64,000 bases of DNA from Pedobacter ghigonis (GTDB lineage Bacteria > Bacteroidota > Bacteroidia > Sphingobacteriales > Sphingobacteriaceae): positions 278,053 through 342,052 of the forward strand of contig NZ_CAESCM010000004.1 in the NCBI RefSeq assembly GCF_903166585.1. The letters run 5' to 3'. The position numbers and the translations under genes are program-made. Position 1 is the stretch's first letter. Every line of letters begins with the position of its first letter. The notes under the pieces are model-generated. The model had not been told where the DNA came from. It did no database searches and saw only the letters and a program-made list of their open reading frames with translations. Of the stretch, positions 45,822 to 54,350 are shown piece by piece.

Positions 45822-47334
45822 TGTTATTGTTTCGACGGTTATTGTTTTTCCTACGATTATTTCTGTTTTTATTTTTGCTTTGCTCTAGCTTTTCTCCCTG
45901 CACAGCATTTCCTTCAGCTTTTACAACAGGTTTTTGCCCCTGAGCTTGTTGCTGTTGTTGTTTAGGCTTATTGTTTTGAGGCTTCGGGCCGTTAACATGC
46001 GCAGGTTTAGGCACAGCCTGCTGCTGCCCCTGACCTTTAGGCGCAGCGTTTTGTTTTTGGTTTTGCTGTGGTTTTCCGCCCTGTTGTGACTTTTGGCCAC
46101 CCTGTTGAGGTTGAGGCTTATTGTTTGGCTGCGCACTTTTCTCGCCTGCAGGCACTCTGTCGCGGTTGTTTTTTTGGTTGTTGCGGTTATTTTTCTGATT
46201 ATTGTTGCGGTTCTGGTTGTTTTTACCGCGCGAACGCTCGTCTAAACGGGTTAAACTATCCTGACCAACCACATTTTCATAATCGAAAGATTTCTCTACC
46301 ACCACCGGAGCTGCAATCTGGATCGCATCTTCTTTCAGGTTTGGTACTTTTTTTCCGGCTTTGTTTAAAGCCATAATTTCTTTTACGCGTGCCGCTTTAA
46401 CCGGAATCCAGTTTTCATCGCCCTGATAACTAAACCACATTATTTTTTTAAAAATATCGGTTTTCTGGTGGCGGGCATAACCTGCCTCAGTATCTAAATT
46501 CTCAATTCTATCCGGAATGTCCTTTAAGGCATCTAAATAGGTATCGAGTTCGTAGTTTAAGCAACATTTTAACTTACCGCACTGGCCGGCCAGCTTTAAA
46601 GTATTGAGCGAAAGGTTTTGGTAACGTGCCGCAGCGGTAGAAACCGTTTTAAAATTGGTTAACCAGGTAGAGCAGCACAGTTCGCGGCCACAAGAACCTA
46701 TCCCGCCTAAACGGCCGGCTTCCTGGCGCATCCCAATCTGGCGCATTTCGATCCTGATGCGGAAACTTTCAGCCATTTTTTTAATCAGCTCACGAAAATC
46801 TACACGACCATCGGCAGTATAAAAAAACGTTGCTTTGGTTTTATCGGCCTGGTAATCTACATCGCTTATTTTCATTTGCAAACGAAGATCTAATGCCAGC
46901 TTACGGGCTTTGTGCATGGTTTCCCATTCCATTCCCTTTGCTGCATTCCACTTCTCTACATCTGCTTCGGTAGCCTTACGGTAAATTTTCTTAACTACCT
47001 GATCGATTGAAGTTTTGCGGCGTTTCATCTGTATACGCACGAGTTCGCCAGTAAGCGAAACATGCCCCACATCGAAACCTCCGGTTGGTCCTTCAACGGC
47101 AACCAGTTCGCCAATTTCCAGGTAAATATTATCGCTGTTTAAGAAAAATTCTTTACGAGAGCCTTTAAATTTGATTTCGGTAACCTGAAAAGGTTTATAA
47201 TTAGCAGGCATATCCAGGTTGGATAGCCAATCGTGTACTTCCATTGTCTGGCAACCACCGGTGCCGCATGAGCCATTACTCTTGCATCCATTAGGGGTGC
47301 AACCACCACCTGTTGAACAACTTCCACATCCCAT
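45790..47334 (-). CDS. ricT: PSP1-domain protein, RicT (YaaT)-like, with Asn/Gln-rich tail
   Basis: A 514-aa cytoplasmic protein. A Cys-rich N-terminus (MGCGSCSTGGGCTPNGC) precedes the PSP1 domain (about 45-290), which carries the conserved cysteines GSCGRELCCSTWL and GQCGKLKCCLNYE. The RicT partner in Bacillus binds Fe-S clusters in the Ric complex that helps RNase Y. From about residue 365 to the end the chain is a low-complexity Asn/Gln/Lys tail (for example NNQNRNNNQKNNRNNQ), probably disordered and possibly RNA-binding. It follows holB by one base and overlaps gldH; this order is seen in many Bacteroidota. A role in RNA metabolism here is inferred. Confidence 0.85.
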   Translation of the reverse strand: MGCGSCSTGGGCTPNGCKSNGSCGTGGCQTMEVHDWLSNLDMPANYKPFQVTEIKFKGSRKEFFLNSDNIYLEIGELVAVEGPTGGFDVGHVSLTGELVRIQMKRRKTSIDQVVKKIYRKATEADVEKWNAAKGMEWETMHKARKLALDLRLQMKISDVDYQADKTKATFFYTADGRVDFRELIKKMAESFRIRIEMRQIGMRQEAGRLGGIGSCGRELCCSTWLTNFKTVSTAAARYQNLSLNTLKLAGQCGKLKCCLNYELDTYLDALKDIPDRIENLDTEAGYARHQKTDIFKKIMWFSYQGDENWIPVKAARVKEIMALNKAGKKVPNLKEDAIQIAAPVVVEKSFDYENVVGQDSLTRLDERSRGKNNQNRNNNQKNNRNNQKNNRDRVPAGEKSAQPNNKPQPQQGGQKSQQGGKPQQNQKQNAAPKGQGQQQAVPKPAHVNGPKPQNNKPKQQQQQAQGQKPVVKAEGNAVQGEKLEQSKNKNRNNRRKNNNRRNNNNGSENKPAAE

Positions 47335-47335
47335 A

Positions 47336-48484
47336 TTAATTGTATATATATTGAGTCCCCGCAGGGAGCGTTTTAAACTTGATAATTTTTACCAGTTGTA
47401 AAGATACATCTAAAAACAGAATTTTAGGGTTTGCATTTCTTTCAATGTGGTAATGCGCCTTTTCCAGTTCGCCAATTATAGCTTCTGCCATAGGCAAGGT
47501 AAGCACGTGCATACTTAGTTTTTTTGCCGTTTCGAAGGTTAGGGGGGGTAATTTCACCAGTTCTTCGGCACCGCTTAAAATTAAACAGCACTCGCGTAAA
47601 TAATTTACGCCGTACTTTAAAAAATTCTTTTGGTTCTCGCGGCCCCATTTGGCGGCTTCATCGGTAAAGTTAATCAGATCAGGCACTTTATTGCCAAAAC
47701 CCATTCTTAGCCAGGCGGTAAATGTACCCGAGCTATCGTTCTGCGTATCGGCAGCCAATGCCTTGGCCTCAATTAAATTCCCATCGGCCAGAAAGGAATA
47801 ATCGGTAGCCTGATGTTCGGTTAAACCGCTGGTATTTAGTAAATATCTCGTAACTTCTTCTGCTGTAAGTTTCGGTATTTTAACAATCTGTGTTCTTGAT
47901 AGAATAGTAGTTAAAATCTGGTCCTGACTTTGGGCAATCAGAATGAAAAGCGTATTCGCCGGTGGTTCTTCAATCAGTTTTAACAAAGCATTACCTGCTT
48001 TATCCAGATATTCGGGCAGCCACATAATTAAAACCTTGGTTTCGGCTTCAAAAGCTTTAAAACTCAGTTTTTTAATAATATCGTGGCATTCGGCAATGTT
48101 AATGTTGGCTTGTTTATTGGCTGCATCCAGTTTAGAACGCCAGATATCCATATCAAAATAAGGATCGCCTAAAACCATATTCCGCCATTCGTCCAATACA
48201 TCAACAGCAGTTTTTACACTGGCCGAAGCAAAGAAAGGATATGAAAAATGAAGATCGGGGTGAATTAACCGCTCGTATTTTCTACAACTCGAACATTCGC
48301 CGCAGCTATCATTTTCTCTTCTATCCAAACAATTGATGTATTGCGCATAGGCAATGGCCAGTGGCACAGCACCAGAACCCGCAGGCGACAAAAAAAGCTG
48401 CGCATGGCTAATGCGGTTTTCTTTAACCGTTTGCACCAATTGTTGCTTTACTCTTTCCTGTCCTATGATTTCTTTAAACTGCAT
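47336..48484 (-). CDS. holB: DNA polymerase III delta' subunit
   Basis: AAA+ clamp-loader subunit (382 aa). The start is placed at ATG 48484, giving MQFKEIIGQERVKQQL as in relatives; the frame is open 17 codons further up. The P-loop position reads SPAGSGAVPLA, lacking the GKT, as expected for a non-hydrolysing delta' subunit. A zinc module CGECSSCRKYERLIHPD and the sensor segment EYLDKAGNALLKLIEEPPANTLFILIA, with ILSRTQIVKI following, are intact. It heads the holB-ricT-gldH operon. Confidence 0.9.
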   Translation of the reverse strand: MQFKEIIGQERVKQQLVQTVKENRISHAQLFLSPAGSGAVPLAIAYAQYINCLDRRENDSCGECSSCRKYERLIHPDLHFSYPFFASASVKTAVDVLDEWRNMVLGDPYFDMDIWRSKLDAANKQANINIAECHDIIKKLSFKAFEAETKVLIMWLPEYLDKAGNALLKLIEEPPANTLFILIAQSQDQILTTILSRTQIVKIPKLTAEEVTRYLLNTSGLTEHQATDYSFLADGNLIEAKALAADTQNDSSGTFTAWLRMGFGNKVPDLINFTDEAAKWGRENQKNFLKYGVNYLRECCLILSGAEELVKLPPLTFETAKKLSMHVLTLPMAEAIIGELEKAHYHIERNANPKILFLDVSLQLVKIIKFKTLPAGTQYIYN

Positions 48485-48742
48485 TTGGTGCAAAATAAGA
48501 AATAGATATGAGATTCTTACATTAGTAGGCTTCATCTTCTTTTCCTACCGTTCTTTTTTAGATTGTAAAGACATTCAAATCCGCTGTTGTAACAATATCG
48601 GTTCAACATTAGCGAAAAGTGCTTTTTGCATATTTCCCAAGCCACCTTCCAGTTTAATTTTAGATTAATTTCTTATCTGTTAGCAGATTATCCTATTTGT
48701 TAAGACAGATTAATATATTTATCCAACTAACGATTAAACTAA

Positions 48743-51160
48743 ATGACTTTCTCTAAATACATATTGCTGCTCGCCCTGAGCATTTATTCCGTTTTCGGCC
48801 ATGGCCAGGATAAGACCATTAAAATTATTGTGCTTAACGAAAAAGGGCAGGGCTTAGAAAATGCCACCGTTCAACTTCTTACAGCACCGAACCAAACTTT
48901 AATTAAGGCAGCCATAACGGATAAAAACGGCATTGCTAATTTTACAGAGCCAGCAGCCGGAGCCTACCTTTTTAGCGCAAGTGCAATTGGGCATAGCACA
49001 CAAAAAACTGTTTCACTTTTATCGCCCTTTACCAATAAAACCATCACCATCAACCTGCCAGTAGCCGAAAAAAGCTTGGGTGAAGTAAATGTGCAGGGCA
49101 AAAAGCAATTTATTCAGCATATTCAGGGAAAAACGATCGTAAATATCGATGTCGCTGTTACCAACACAGGCACAACGGTGTTAGAGGTATTGGAGAAATC
49201 GCCGGGCGTTATTGTAGATAAGAACGGAGGCATTAGCCTGCAAGGCAAAGCAGGTGTACTGGTACTGATTGACGATAAGCAAACCTTTTTATCAGGAACT
49301 GAGCTGAGCAATTTACTGGGAAGCATGAGTTCATCGCAGGTAAACCAGATCGAACTGATTACCAACCCCTCAGCAAAATACGATGCCAGTGGAAACGCTG
49401 GGATTATTAACATTAAAACCAAAAAGAACGGACAGGAAGGCTTTAACGGCTCCATAATTACTGCTTTCGGACAAGGAAAATACTATAAAAACAACAACAG
49501 TTTATTGCTTAATTACCGCAAAGGCCGCATCAATACCTTTGCCAATTATGGTGTTAACTTAAGTAAGAACTTTACCGATATTTACGCTTTCCGACAGTAT
49601 TTCGGGGCAAATGTTTCGGTTAGCCCCTTTTTAGATCAGTCGTCTTCTTTCCAGTCAAAAAACAGTGGCCATTTGTTAAAAACAGGACTCGATTATTATG
49701 TTTCTGATAAAACGACCATTGGCTTAACCTTAACGGGTAATTTAGGCAAACGCAATGGCCGGAGTGAGGCTATCGCCACCTGGAAAGGCAATTCGGGCAA
49801 AATAGACTCAGCCATCGGCACTTACAGTACAACCAATTTCAAACTCAAAAACGGCGCTGTTAATGTAAATTTAAGGCAGGTTTTAAGCAAAACACAAGAT
49901 CTTGCCATTGATTTAGATGCCTTAAAATATGATATAACTAACGATCAGGTTTTTACTAATAAATTACTGGCTGCCGGCGGATACGTTAAGGGCTCGGTTG
50001 CGCAGATCCCATCAAACCTGAAAATATTATCGGCCAAAGCCGATTACACTATCCGTTTCGGTAAAAACCATAAACTCGAATCGGGTTTTAAATCATCCAG
50101 CATCAGTACCGATAACATTGCAGCCTACCAGCTTTTTGACGGAAACAATCTTTCCGAAGACCTAAACAAAAGCAACCATTTTTTATACAAGGAAGATATC
50201 AATGCGCTGTACAGCACCTTTGAAAGTAAGTTTGGAAAATTTAATGCACAGGCGGGCATACGCTACGAAAACACGCATTACGATGCCAACCAGTTGGGGA
50301 ACAGCATCCGCAGGGATTCTGCATTTTCTAAAAATTACAGCAACCTTTTCCCGTCGGGTTACATCAGCTATGCAGCAGATTCTGCCAACACTTTTAGCCT
50401 AACTGCTGGCCGCAGGATCGACCGACCGGCCTATCAGAAATTAAATCCTTTCGTTTTTATTATCAATAAGTACACTTACCAGCGTGGCAATCCCTTCTTT
50501 TTACCCCAGTACAGCTGGAATTTAGAATTAACGCATCAGTTTAAGCAACTTTTAACCACAACTTTATCATATAGCGTAATCAAAAATTATTTCTCGCAGC
50601 TTTTCCTGTCAGAAGGAACCGATATTTTGGTGTACACAGAGGGTAATGTTGGCAGGATGCACAATTTAGGCTTATCTGTTTCTTTACAGGTTTCGCCATT
50701 TAGCTGGTGGTCGTTAAATGCGCAAAGCACTTTTAATTATAAGCAGTTAAAGGGTTACCAAAACGTCAATTATGCTTCGTCGGTTAACCAGCTGCAATCG
50801 AGCATAAACAATCAGTTTACCATAAACAAAGGTTTAAGCGCCGAAATTTCGGGCTTCTATATTACCAGGGCGCGTAACGATCTTCAGGAACTATTATACC
50901 CAACTGGGCAACTATCGGCAGGCCTGTCGCAAAGCTTATTTAAAGGGAAGGGGAGCTTAAAACTTAGTGCCAGAGATATTTTTTACACCCAGGCCATGGA
51001 AGGCTTAACCGATTTTCCTGCAGCAAGCGAATATTTTATCCTCACCAGAGATAGCCGGGTAGTTAACCTGGCCTTTACTTACCGCTTTGGCAAACCTTTA
51101 AAGGCGGCTAAAAGATCGGCCGGAGGCGCAGCTGATGAAATTAACAGGGCAGGGACTTAG
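48743..51160 (+). CDS. TonB-dependent-receptor-like outer-membrane beta-barrel protein
   Basis: An 805-aa outer-membrane protein: signal peptide (about 1-22, YSVFGHGQ), carboxypeptidase-regulatory-like domain (about 25-105), plug-like domain (about 115-235, VLEVLEKSPGVIVDKNGGISLQGKAGVLVLIDD, YDASGNAGIINIKTKK), then an OMP_b-brl_3-type barrel to FTYRFGKPL. The C-terminus has a short polar extension (AAKRSAGGAADEINRAGT) instead of ending in the usual aromatic residue. It does not pair with a SusD. Substrate unknown; monocistronic. Confidence 0.88.
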   Translation: MTFSKYILLLALSIYSVFGHGQDKTIKIIVLNEKGQGLENATVQLLTAPNQTLIKAAITDKNGIANFTEPAAGAYLFSASAIGHSTQKTVSLLSPFTNKTITINLPVAEKSLGEVNVQGKKQFIQHIQGKTIVNIDVAVTNTGTTVLEVLEKSPGVIVDKNGGISLQGKAGVLVLIDDKQTFLSGTELSNLLGSMSSSQVNQIELITNPSAKYDASGNAGIINIKTKKNGQEGFNGSIITAFGQGKYYKNNNSLLLNYRKGRINTFANYGVNLSKNFTDIYAFRQYFGANVSVSPFLDQSSSFQSKNSGHLLKTGLDYYVSDKTTIGLTLTGNLGKRNGRSEAIATWKGNSGKIDSAIGTYSTTNFKLKNGAVNVNLRQVLSKTQDLAIDLDALKYDITNDQVFTNKLLAAGGYVKGSVAQIPSNLKILSAKADYTIRFGKNHKLESGFKSSSISTDNIAAYQLFDGNNLSEDLNKSNHFLYKEDINALYSTFESKFGKFNAQAGIRYENTHYDANQLGNSIRRDSAFSKNYSNLFPSGYISYAADSANTFSLTAGRRIDRPAYQKLNPFVFIINKYTYQRGNPFFLPQYSWNLELTHQFKQLLTTTLSYSVIKNYFSQLFLSEGTDILVYTEGNVGRMHNLGLSVSLQVSPFSWWSLNAQSTFNYKQLKGYQNVNYASSVNQLQSSINNQFTINKGLSAEISGFYITRARNDLQELLYPTGQLSAGLSQSLFKGKGSLKLSARDIFYTQAMEGLTDFPAASEYFILTRDSRVVNLAFTYRFGKPLKAAKRSAGGAADEINRAGT

Positions 51161-51164
51161 TTGA

Positions 51165-51262
51165 GCGGTTTTCAGTTGACAGTTCTCAATTTTCAATTCT
51201 CAGTTTCATCGACAACACAATTAACCAGTTAACCAATTTAAGCAGTTAACCCAAAAAAACCG
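51165..51262 (+). repeat. Degenerate TTTTCAGTT / TTAACCAATT intergenic repeat, copy A
   Basis: Units such as CAGTTCTCAATTTTCAATTCTCAGTT and AATTAACCAGTTAACCAATTT recur imperfectly. The same vocabulary fills 53325-53453. Non-coding, probably a dispersed low-complexity family. Confidence 0.5.
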
Positions 51263-51280
51263 ATTAAACGATATTTATAT

Positions 51281-51357
51281 GAAAGTTCGCCACCATGGGT
51301 GGCAGCACATCAAAGTAACTTTGAAACCTTCCCACCATGGGTGGCACCAAATCAAAG
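51281..51357 (+). repeat. Two copies of a palindromic CCACCATGGGTGG element
   Basis: GCCACCATGGGTGGC (51289-51303) and CCACCATGGGTGG (51332-51344) are each nearly perfect palindromes. Each is followed by CA, five varied bases and then ATCAAAGTAA, so they are direct repeats 43 bases apart. The first copy also has CAAAGTAACTTTG, another short palindrome. They sit in the spacer before ruvX and may be REP-like. Confidence 0.6.
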
Positions 51358-51415
51358 TAAAAAGGCTAAACGGTGAACTAGCTTAAAGCCCAAAAACCCA
51401 TTTCGCAAAAAACAC

Positions 51416-51423
51416 TACCTTTG
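51416..51423 (+). promoter_or_regulatory. Possible -7 box before ruvX
   Basis: TACCTTTG matches TAnnTTTG, 62 bases before the ruvX start. No convincing TTTG at the right upstream distance, so the call is weak. Confidence 0.3.
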
Positions 51424-51485
51424 GACTTTTAAATTTTACAGGCAAGCTAGTATGCTTCGCCAAACCCCTAACGCCAAGCAAGATT

Positions 51486-51902
51486 ATGGCCAGAATTTTA
51501 GCTTTTGATTACGGTACCAAACGTATCGGCATTGCAGTAACCGATCCATTGCAGATTATTGCTACCGGCCTGGATACAATCCACCCAAAAGATGTAATTG
51601 AGTACATTAAAAAATATATGCTTACCGAGCAGGTTGAGGCCTTTGTAATCGGCGATCCGAAACAAATGGACGGATCACCTTCCGATTCGGCGCAACATGT
51701 AAAGGGCTTTGCTACCTTGTTAAAAAAATCATTTCCGGATATCCCCAGGCATTGGGTTGATGAGCGCTTTACCTCTAAAATGGCACACCAGGCGATTATG
51801 CAAAGCGGGCTAAAAAAACAAGACCGCCGCGACAAAGAAAGGGTAGATACCATTGCCGCAACCATTATTCTACAATATTTTATGGAAACCAACCGTTTAT
51901 AA
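51486..51902 (+). CDS. ruvX: Putative pre-16S rRNA nuclease / Holliday junction resolvase-like YqgF
   Basis: A 138-aa RNase H-fold protein. The first strand [21 protein letters not shown] carries the catalytic Asp, followed by [16 protein letters not shown] with the Glu/Asp region, the motif [13 protein letters not shown], and a C-terminal [12 protein letters not shown]. Members process the 5' end of 16S rRNA in E. coli (YqgF). Length is standard. It is followed 7 bases later by an O-methyltransferase gene. Confidence 0.92.
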   Translation: MARILAFDYGTKRIGIAVTDPLQIIATGLDTIHPKDVIEYIKKYMLTEQVEAFVIGDPKQMDGSPSDSAQHVKGFATLLKKSFPDIPRHWVDERFTSKMAHQAIMQSGLKKQDRRDKERVDTIAATIILQYFMETNRL

Positions 51903-51909
51903 CCAACAA

Positions 51910-52545
51910 ATGAGCCTGATAAACGACGATTTACAAGATTTACTAATTGCCTACTGCGAGCCTGAGAGCGAGCTCTTACAGCACATAGACCGCGAAACCA
52001 ATCTTAAAGTGTTAATGCCCCGCATGCTTTCCGGCCATTACCAGGGCAGGGTTTTGAGTATGCTCAGCAAAATGGTTTCGCCTAAACGGATTTTAGAAAT
52101 CGGCACTTTTACCGGTTACGCCACTTTGTGCCTGGCTGAAGGGCTAACCAAAGATGGCATACTTTATACTTTGGATGTTAACGAGGAGCTGGAAGATATG
52201 GTGCGTGGCAATTTTGCAAAATCGGCATTTAACCACCAGATTAAGTACATCCTGGGCGATGCCAATTCTACAATAAATGATTTAGACGAAATTTTCGACA
52301 TTGTTTTTATCGATGCCGACAAGAAAAATAACGGTACTTATTACGACCTGATTTTTGACCGTGTACGCCCCGGTGGAATAATCATTGTGGATAATGTGCT
52401 ATGGAGTGGAAAAGTACTTCAGGAGAAACAAGACAAAGACACCAGAAATATTACTAGTTTTAATGATAAAATAGCTGACGATAAGCGGGTTGAAAAATTA
52501 ATATTACCCGTTAGGGATGGTTTGTTTGTGATCAGGAAGTTATAA
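51910..52545 (+). CDS. SAM-dependent O-methyltransferase (caffeoyl-CoA type)
   Basis: A 211-aa class I methyltransferase. The SAM loop ILEIGTFTGYATLCLAEGL is at about 62-80. LYTLDVNEELEDM (acidic loop), ILGDANSTI, and the metal-binding IVFIDADKKNNGTYYDLIFDRVRPGGIIIVDNVLWSG follow. ATG 51910 is the start fitting the family; the open frame upstream overlaps ruvX. The small-molecule acceptor is unknown. Probably co-transcribed with ruvX. Confidence 0.9.
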   Translation: MSLINDDLQDLLIAYCEPESELLQHIDRETNLKVLMPRMLSGHYQGRVLSMLSKMVSPKRILEIGTFTGYATLCLAEGLTKDGILYTLDVNEELEDMVRGNFAKSAFNHQIKYILGDANSTINDLDEIFDIVFIDADKKNNGTYYDLIFDRVRPGGIIIVDNVLWSGKVLQEKQDKDTRNITSFNDKIADDKRVEKLILPVRDGLFVIRKL

Positions 52546-52550
52546 CAGAT

Positions 52551-52633
52551 CGTCATTGCGAGGCACGAAGCAATCTTAAAGCGCTGGGTTGAATATCGAT
52601 AGTAGTAGGATTGCTTCGTGCCTCGCAATGACG
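52551..52633. repeat. 25-bp perfect inverted repeat element
   Basis: Two perfectly complementary 25-base arms (52551-52575 and 52609-52633), each containing CATTGCGAGGCACGAAGCAA or its complement, flank a 33-base spacer. The arms resemble the CATTGCGAGG..CGAAGCAATC dispersed palindromes seen in intergenic spaces of several bacterial genomes. The element ends 14 bases before the next start codon. Confidence 0.75.
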
Positions 52634-52647
52634 GAAATACTAAAGAA

Positions 52648-53322
52648 ATGAAGAAAATCTTTACTTTTTGTCTGTTCCTTTTAACAGGAATTGCTGTAAA
52701 AGCACAAGATACAGACGAGTATATTGCCGAGCATGTAGAATACGCACAGGATTTAATGCGCGATCATAAAATCCCGGCAAGTATAATTCTTGCAGTTGCC
52801 ATACACGAATCGGCATCGGGCAATAGCAGAATTGCACAGCACCTCAATAACCACTTTGGGGTGAAAGGTCCAAACAATAACGCCGAAATCCGTTCTTCAT
52901 ACCGCGATTATTTAAATGCCGACGAATCTTACAGCCATTTTGTGGAAATTATGGAAACGCGCGAGCCTTTTAACAACCTTTTTGCCAAATATGATCAGTA
53001 CGATTATAAAGGTTGGGCATACGGGATCAGACGTTGTGGTTACGCCCACAGCAGAAGCTGGGCTTCGCAGGTAATCGGCCTGATTAAAAAGTATGAGCTG
53101 TACCAGTATGACGAACGCCCGGAAGGTTACGAAGAACCTGTTTATGCCAGTCCTGTACGCAGCAGGAAAAGAAGTACAGCCCGGTCAAAAACATACACGG
53201 TTAGAACAGGCGATAACCTAAGTGTAATTGCCAAAAAGAAAGGCACTACGGTTAAGGCGCTGATGCAGAAAAACGGCATGAAGAAAGTAAACTTAAAACC
53301 AGGGCAGAAAATTAAGTTTTAA
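52648..53322 (+). CDS. Exported glucosaminidase-like peptidoglycan hydrolase with LysM
   Basis: A 224-aa exported protein: signal peptide ending VKAQ (about 1-20), a glucosaminidase/GH73-like domain (about 22-155, IPASIILAVAIHESASGNSRIAQHLNNHFGVKG with the catalytic Glu, then GWAYGIRRCGYAHSRSWASQVIGLIKKYELYQY), a basic linker (RSRKRSTARSK) and one C-terminal LysM (about 178-224, YTVRTGDNLSVIAKKKGTT). It cleaves glycan strands of murein. ATG 52648 is preferred to an upstream frame running into the inverted repeat. A paralogue follows. Confidence 0.88.
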   Translation: MKKIFTFCLFLLTGIAVKAQDTDEYIAEHVEYAQDLMRDHKIPASIILAVAIHESASGNSRIAQHLNNHFGVKGPNNNAEIRSSYRDYLNADESYSHFVEIMETREPFNNLFAKYDQYDYKGWAYGIRRCGYAHSRSWASQVIGLIKKYELYQYDERPEGYEEPVYASPVRSRKRSTARSKTYTVRTGDNLSVIAKKKGTTVKALMQKNGMKKVNLKPGQKIKF

Positions 53323-53324
53323 GT

Positions 53325-53453
53325 CAGTTTGCAATTTTCAATTGTCAGTTTGTAATTCCACAGTTAACCAATTAACCGATTTAAACAATTAACCATATAC
53401 AGTTTGCAATTTTCAGTTTTTAGTTAACCAATTTAAACAATTAACCCATAAAC
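53325..53453 (+). repeat. Degenerate TTTTCAGTT / TTAACCAATT intergenic repeat, copy B
   Basis: CAGTTTGCAATTTTCA occurs at 53325 and again at 53400. ATTTAAACAATTAACC occurs near 53379 and 53431. Related to 51165-51262. It fills the gap between the two glucosaminidase genes. Confidence 0.55.
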
Positions 53454-53459
53454 ATCCCC

Positions 53460-54302
53460 ATGCGTTCAGCTAATCATCTCATCATTATTGCGGCAATCCT
53501 TGTTTTTTTTAGCTCATGCGGCACCAGAAAGTTTTCGAAAAACAATAAGCAAATCGAAAAAGAAGCCAATAAAGCGAACAACAACAATTACAAGAGCTAC
53601 AATACCTTAAGTTATATCGATGAGTTTAAAGGGGTAGCTGTTGAAGAGATGAACCAGAGCGGCATCCCGGCCAGTATTACGCTTGCGCAAGGTATTTTGG
53701 AGTCTGGTAGCGGAAACAGCGACCTGGCCAAATATGCCAACAACCACTTCGGCATTAAGTGTACATCTGAATGGAAAGGCAAAAACTATTTTCGCGATGA
53801 TGACCAGAAAAACGACTGCTTCAGGGTGTATAAAGATGCCCGCGAATCTTTCAGAGATCATTCAGAATTTCTGAAACGCAAGCGGTACAGCTTCCTTTTT
53901 CAATTGGATAAAAACGACTATAAAAGCTGGGCGCAAGGATTAAAAACGGCTGGTTATGCCACCAACCCACGCTATCCTGATTTACTGATCAACACCATCG
54001 AAAAATACCAGCTTTACCAGTACGACCAGGCAGAGAGCGAAAAGCAGAAGATTGCCCGCGAAGACCGTGTTTTTTCAGAAATTAACCAAAATATCCCCAA
54101 AGAGAAAGCCAAATTTACACCAGTTGAAACACCTCCGGCAGGTGCCAAGCCTATTTTAGCCGACGGAACTTATACTGTTGTAAAAGGCGATACTTTGTAT
54201 AATATTGCAAAACGTTTTAACTTAACCGTCGATCAGTTGAAAATGCTGAACGAAATGAGTGCCGATGGCATTAAACTGGGTCAGGTGCTTAAGGTTAAAT
54301 AA
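53460..54302 (+). CDS. Lipoprotein glucosaminidase-like hydrolase with LysM
   Basis: A 280-aa lipoprotein with lipobox FFSSC (Cys20), an Asn/Lys-rich linker (25-45), a glucosaminidase domain (about 50-185, IPASITLAQGILESGSGNSDLAKYANNHFGIKC with the catalytic Glu, then YKSWAQGLKTAGYATNPRYPDLLINTIEKYQLYQY), and a C-terminal LysM (about 237-280, YTVVKGDTLYNIAKRFNLT). It resembles the preceding gene in layout. The anchor differs: lipid-tethered here, freely exported there. Confidence 0.88.
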   Translation: MRSANHLIIIAAILVFFSSCGTRKFSKNNKQIEKEANKANNNNYKSYNTLSYIDEFKGVAVEEMNQSGIPASITLAQGILESGSGNSDLAKYANNHFGIKCTSEWKGKNYFRDDDQKNDCFRVYKDARESFRDHSEFLKRKRYSFLFQLDKNDYKSWAQGLKTAGYATNPRYPDLLINTIEKYQLYQYDQAESEKQKIAREDRVFSEINQNIPKEKAKFTPVETPPAGAKPILADGTYTVVKGDTLYNIAKRFNLTVDQLKMLNEMSADGIKLGQVLKVK

Positions 54303-54350
54303 TGTTAAGTACAAACCCGGCCTGCCAGATATTTGTAGTTTTGTAATCTG

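Noticed and set aside
45800..46360. Low-complexity tail of RicT as a possible frameshift or repeat insertion
   Set aside because: The frame is continuous and Asn/Gln/Lys-rich tails are plausible for RicT-like proteins in this phylum.
48360..48440. HolB Walker A without GKT as a sign of inactivation
   Set aside because: Delta' subunits normally have a degenerate P-loop, so this is expected.
51281..53453. Repeats as a CRISPR array
   Set aside because: Units are degenerate, irregularly spaced and without unique spacers; no cas genes are nearby.
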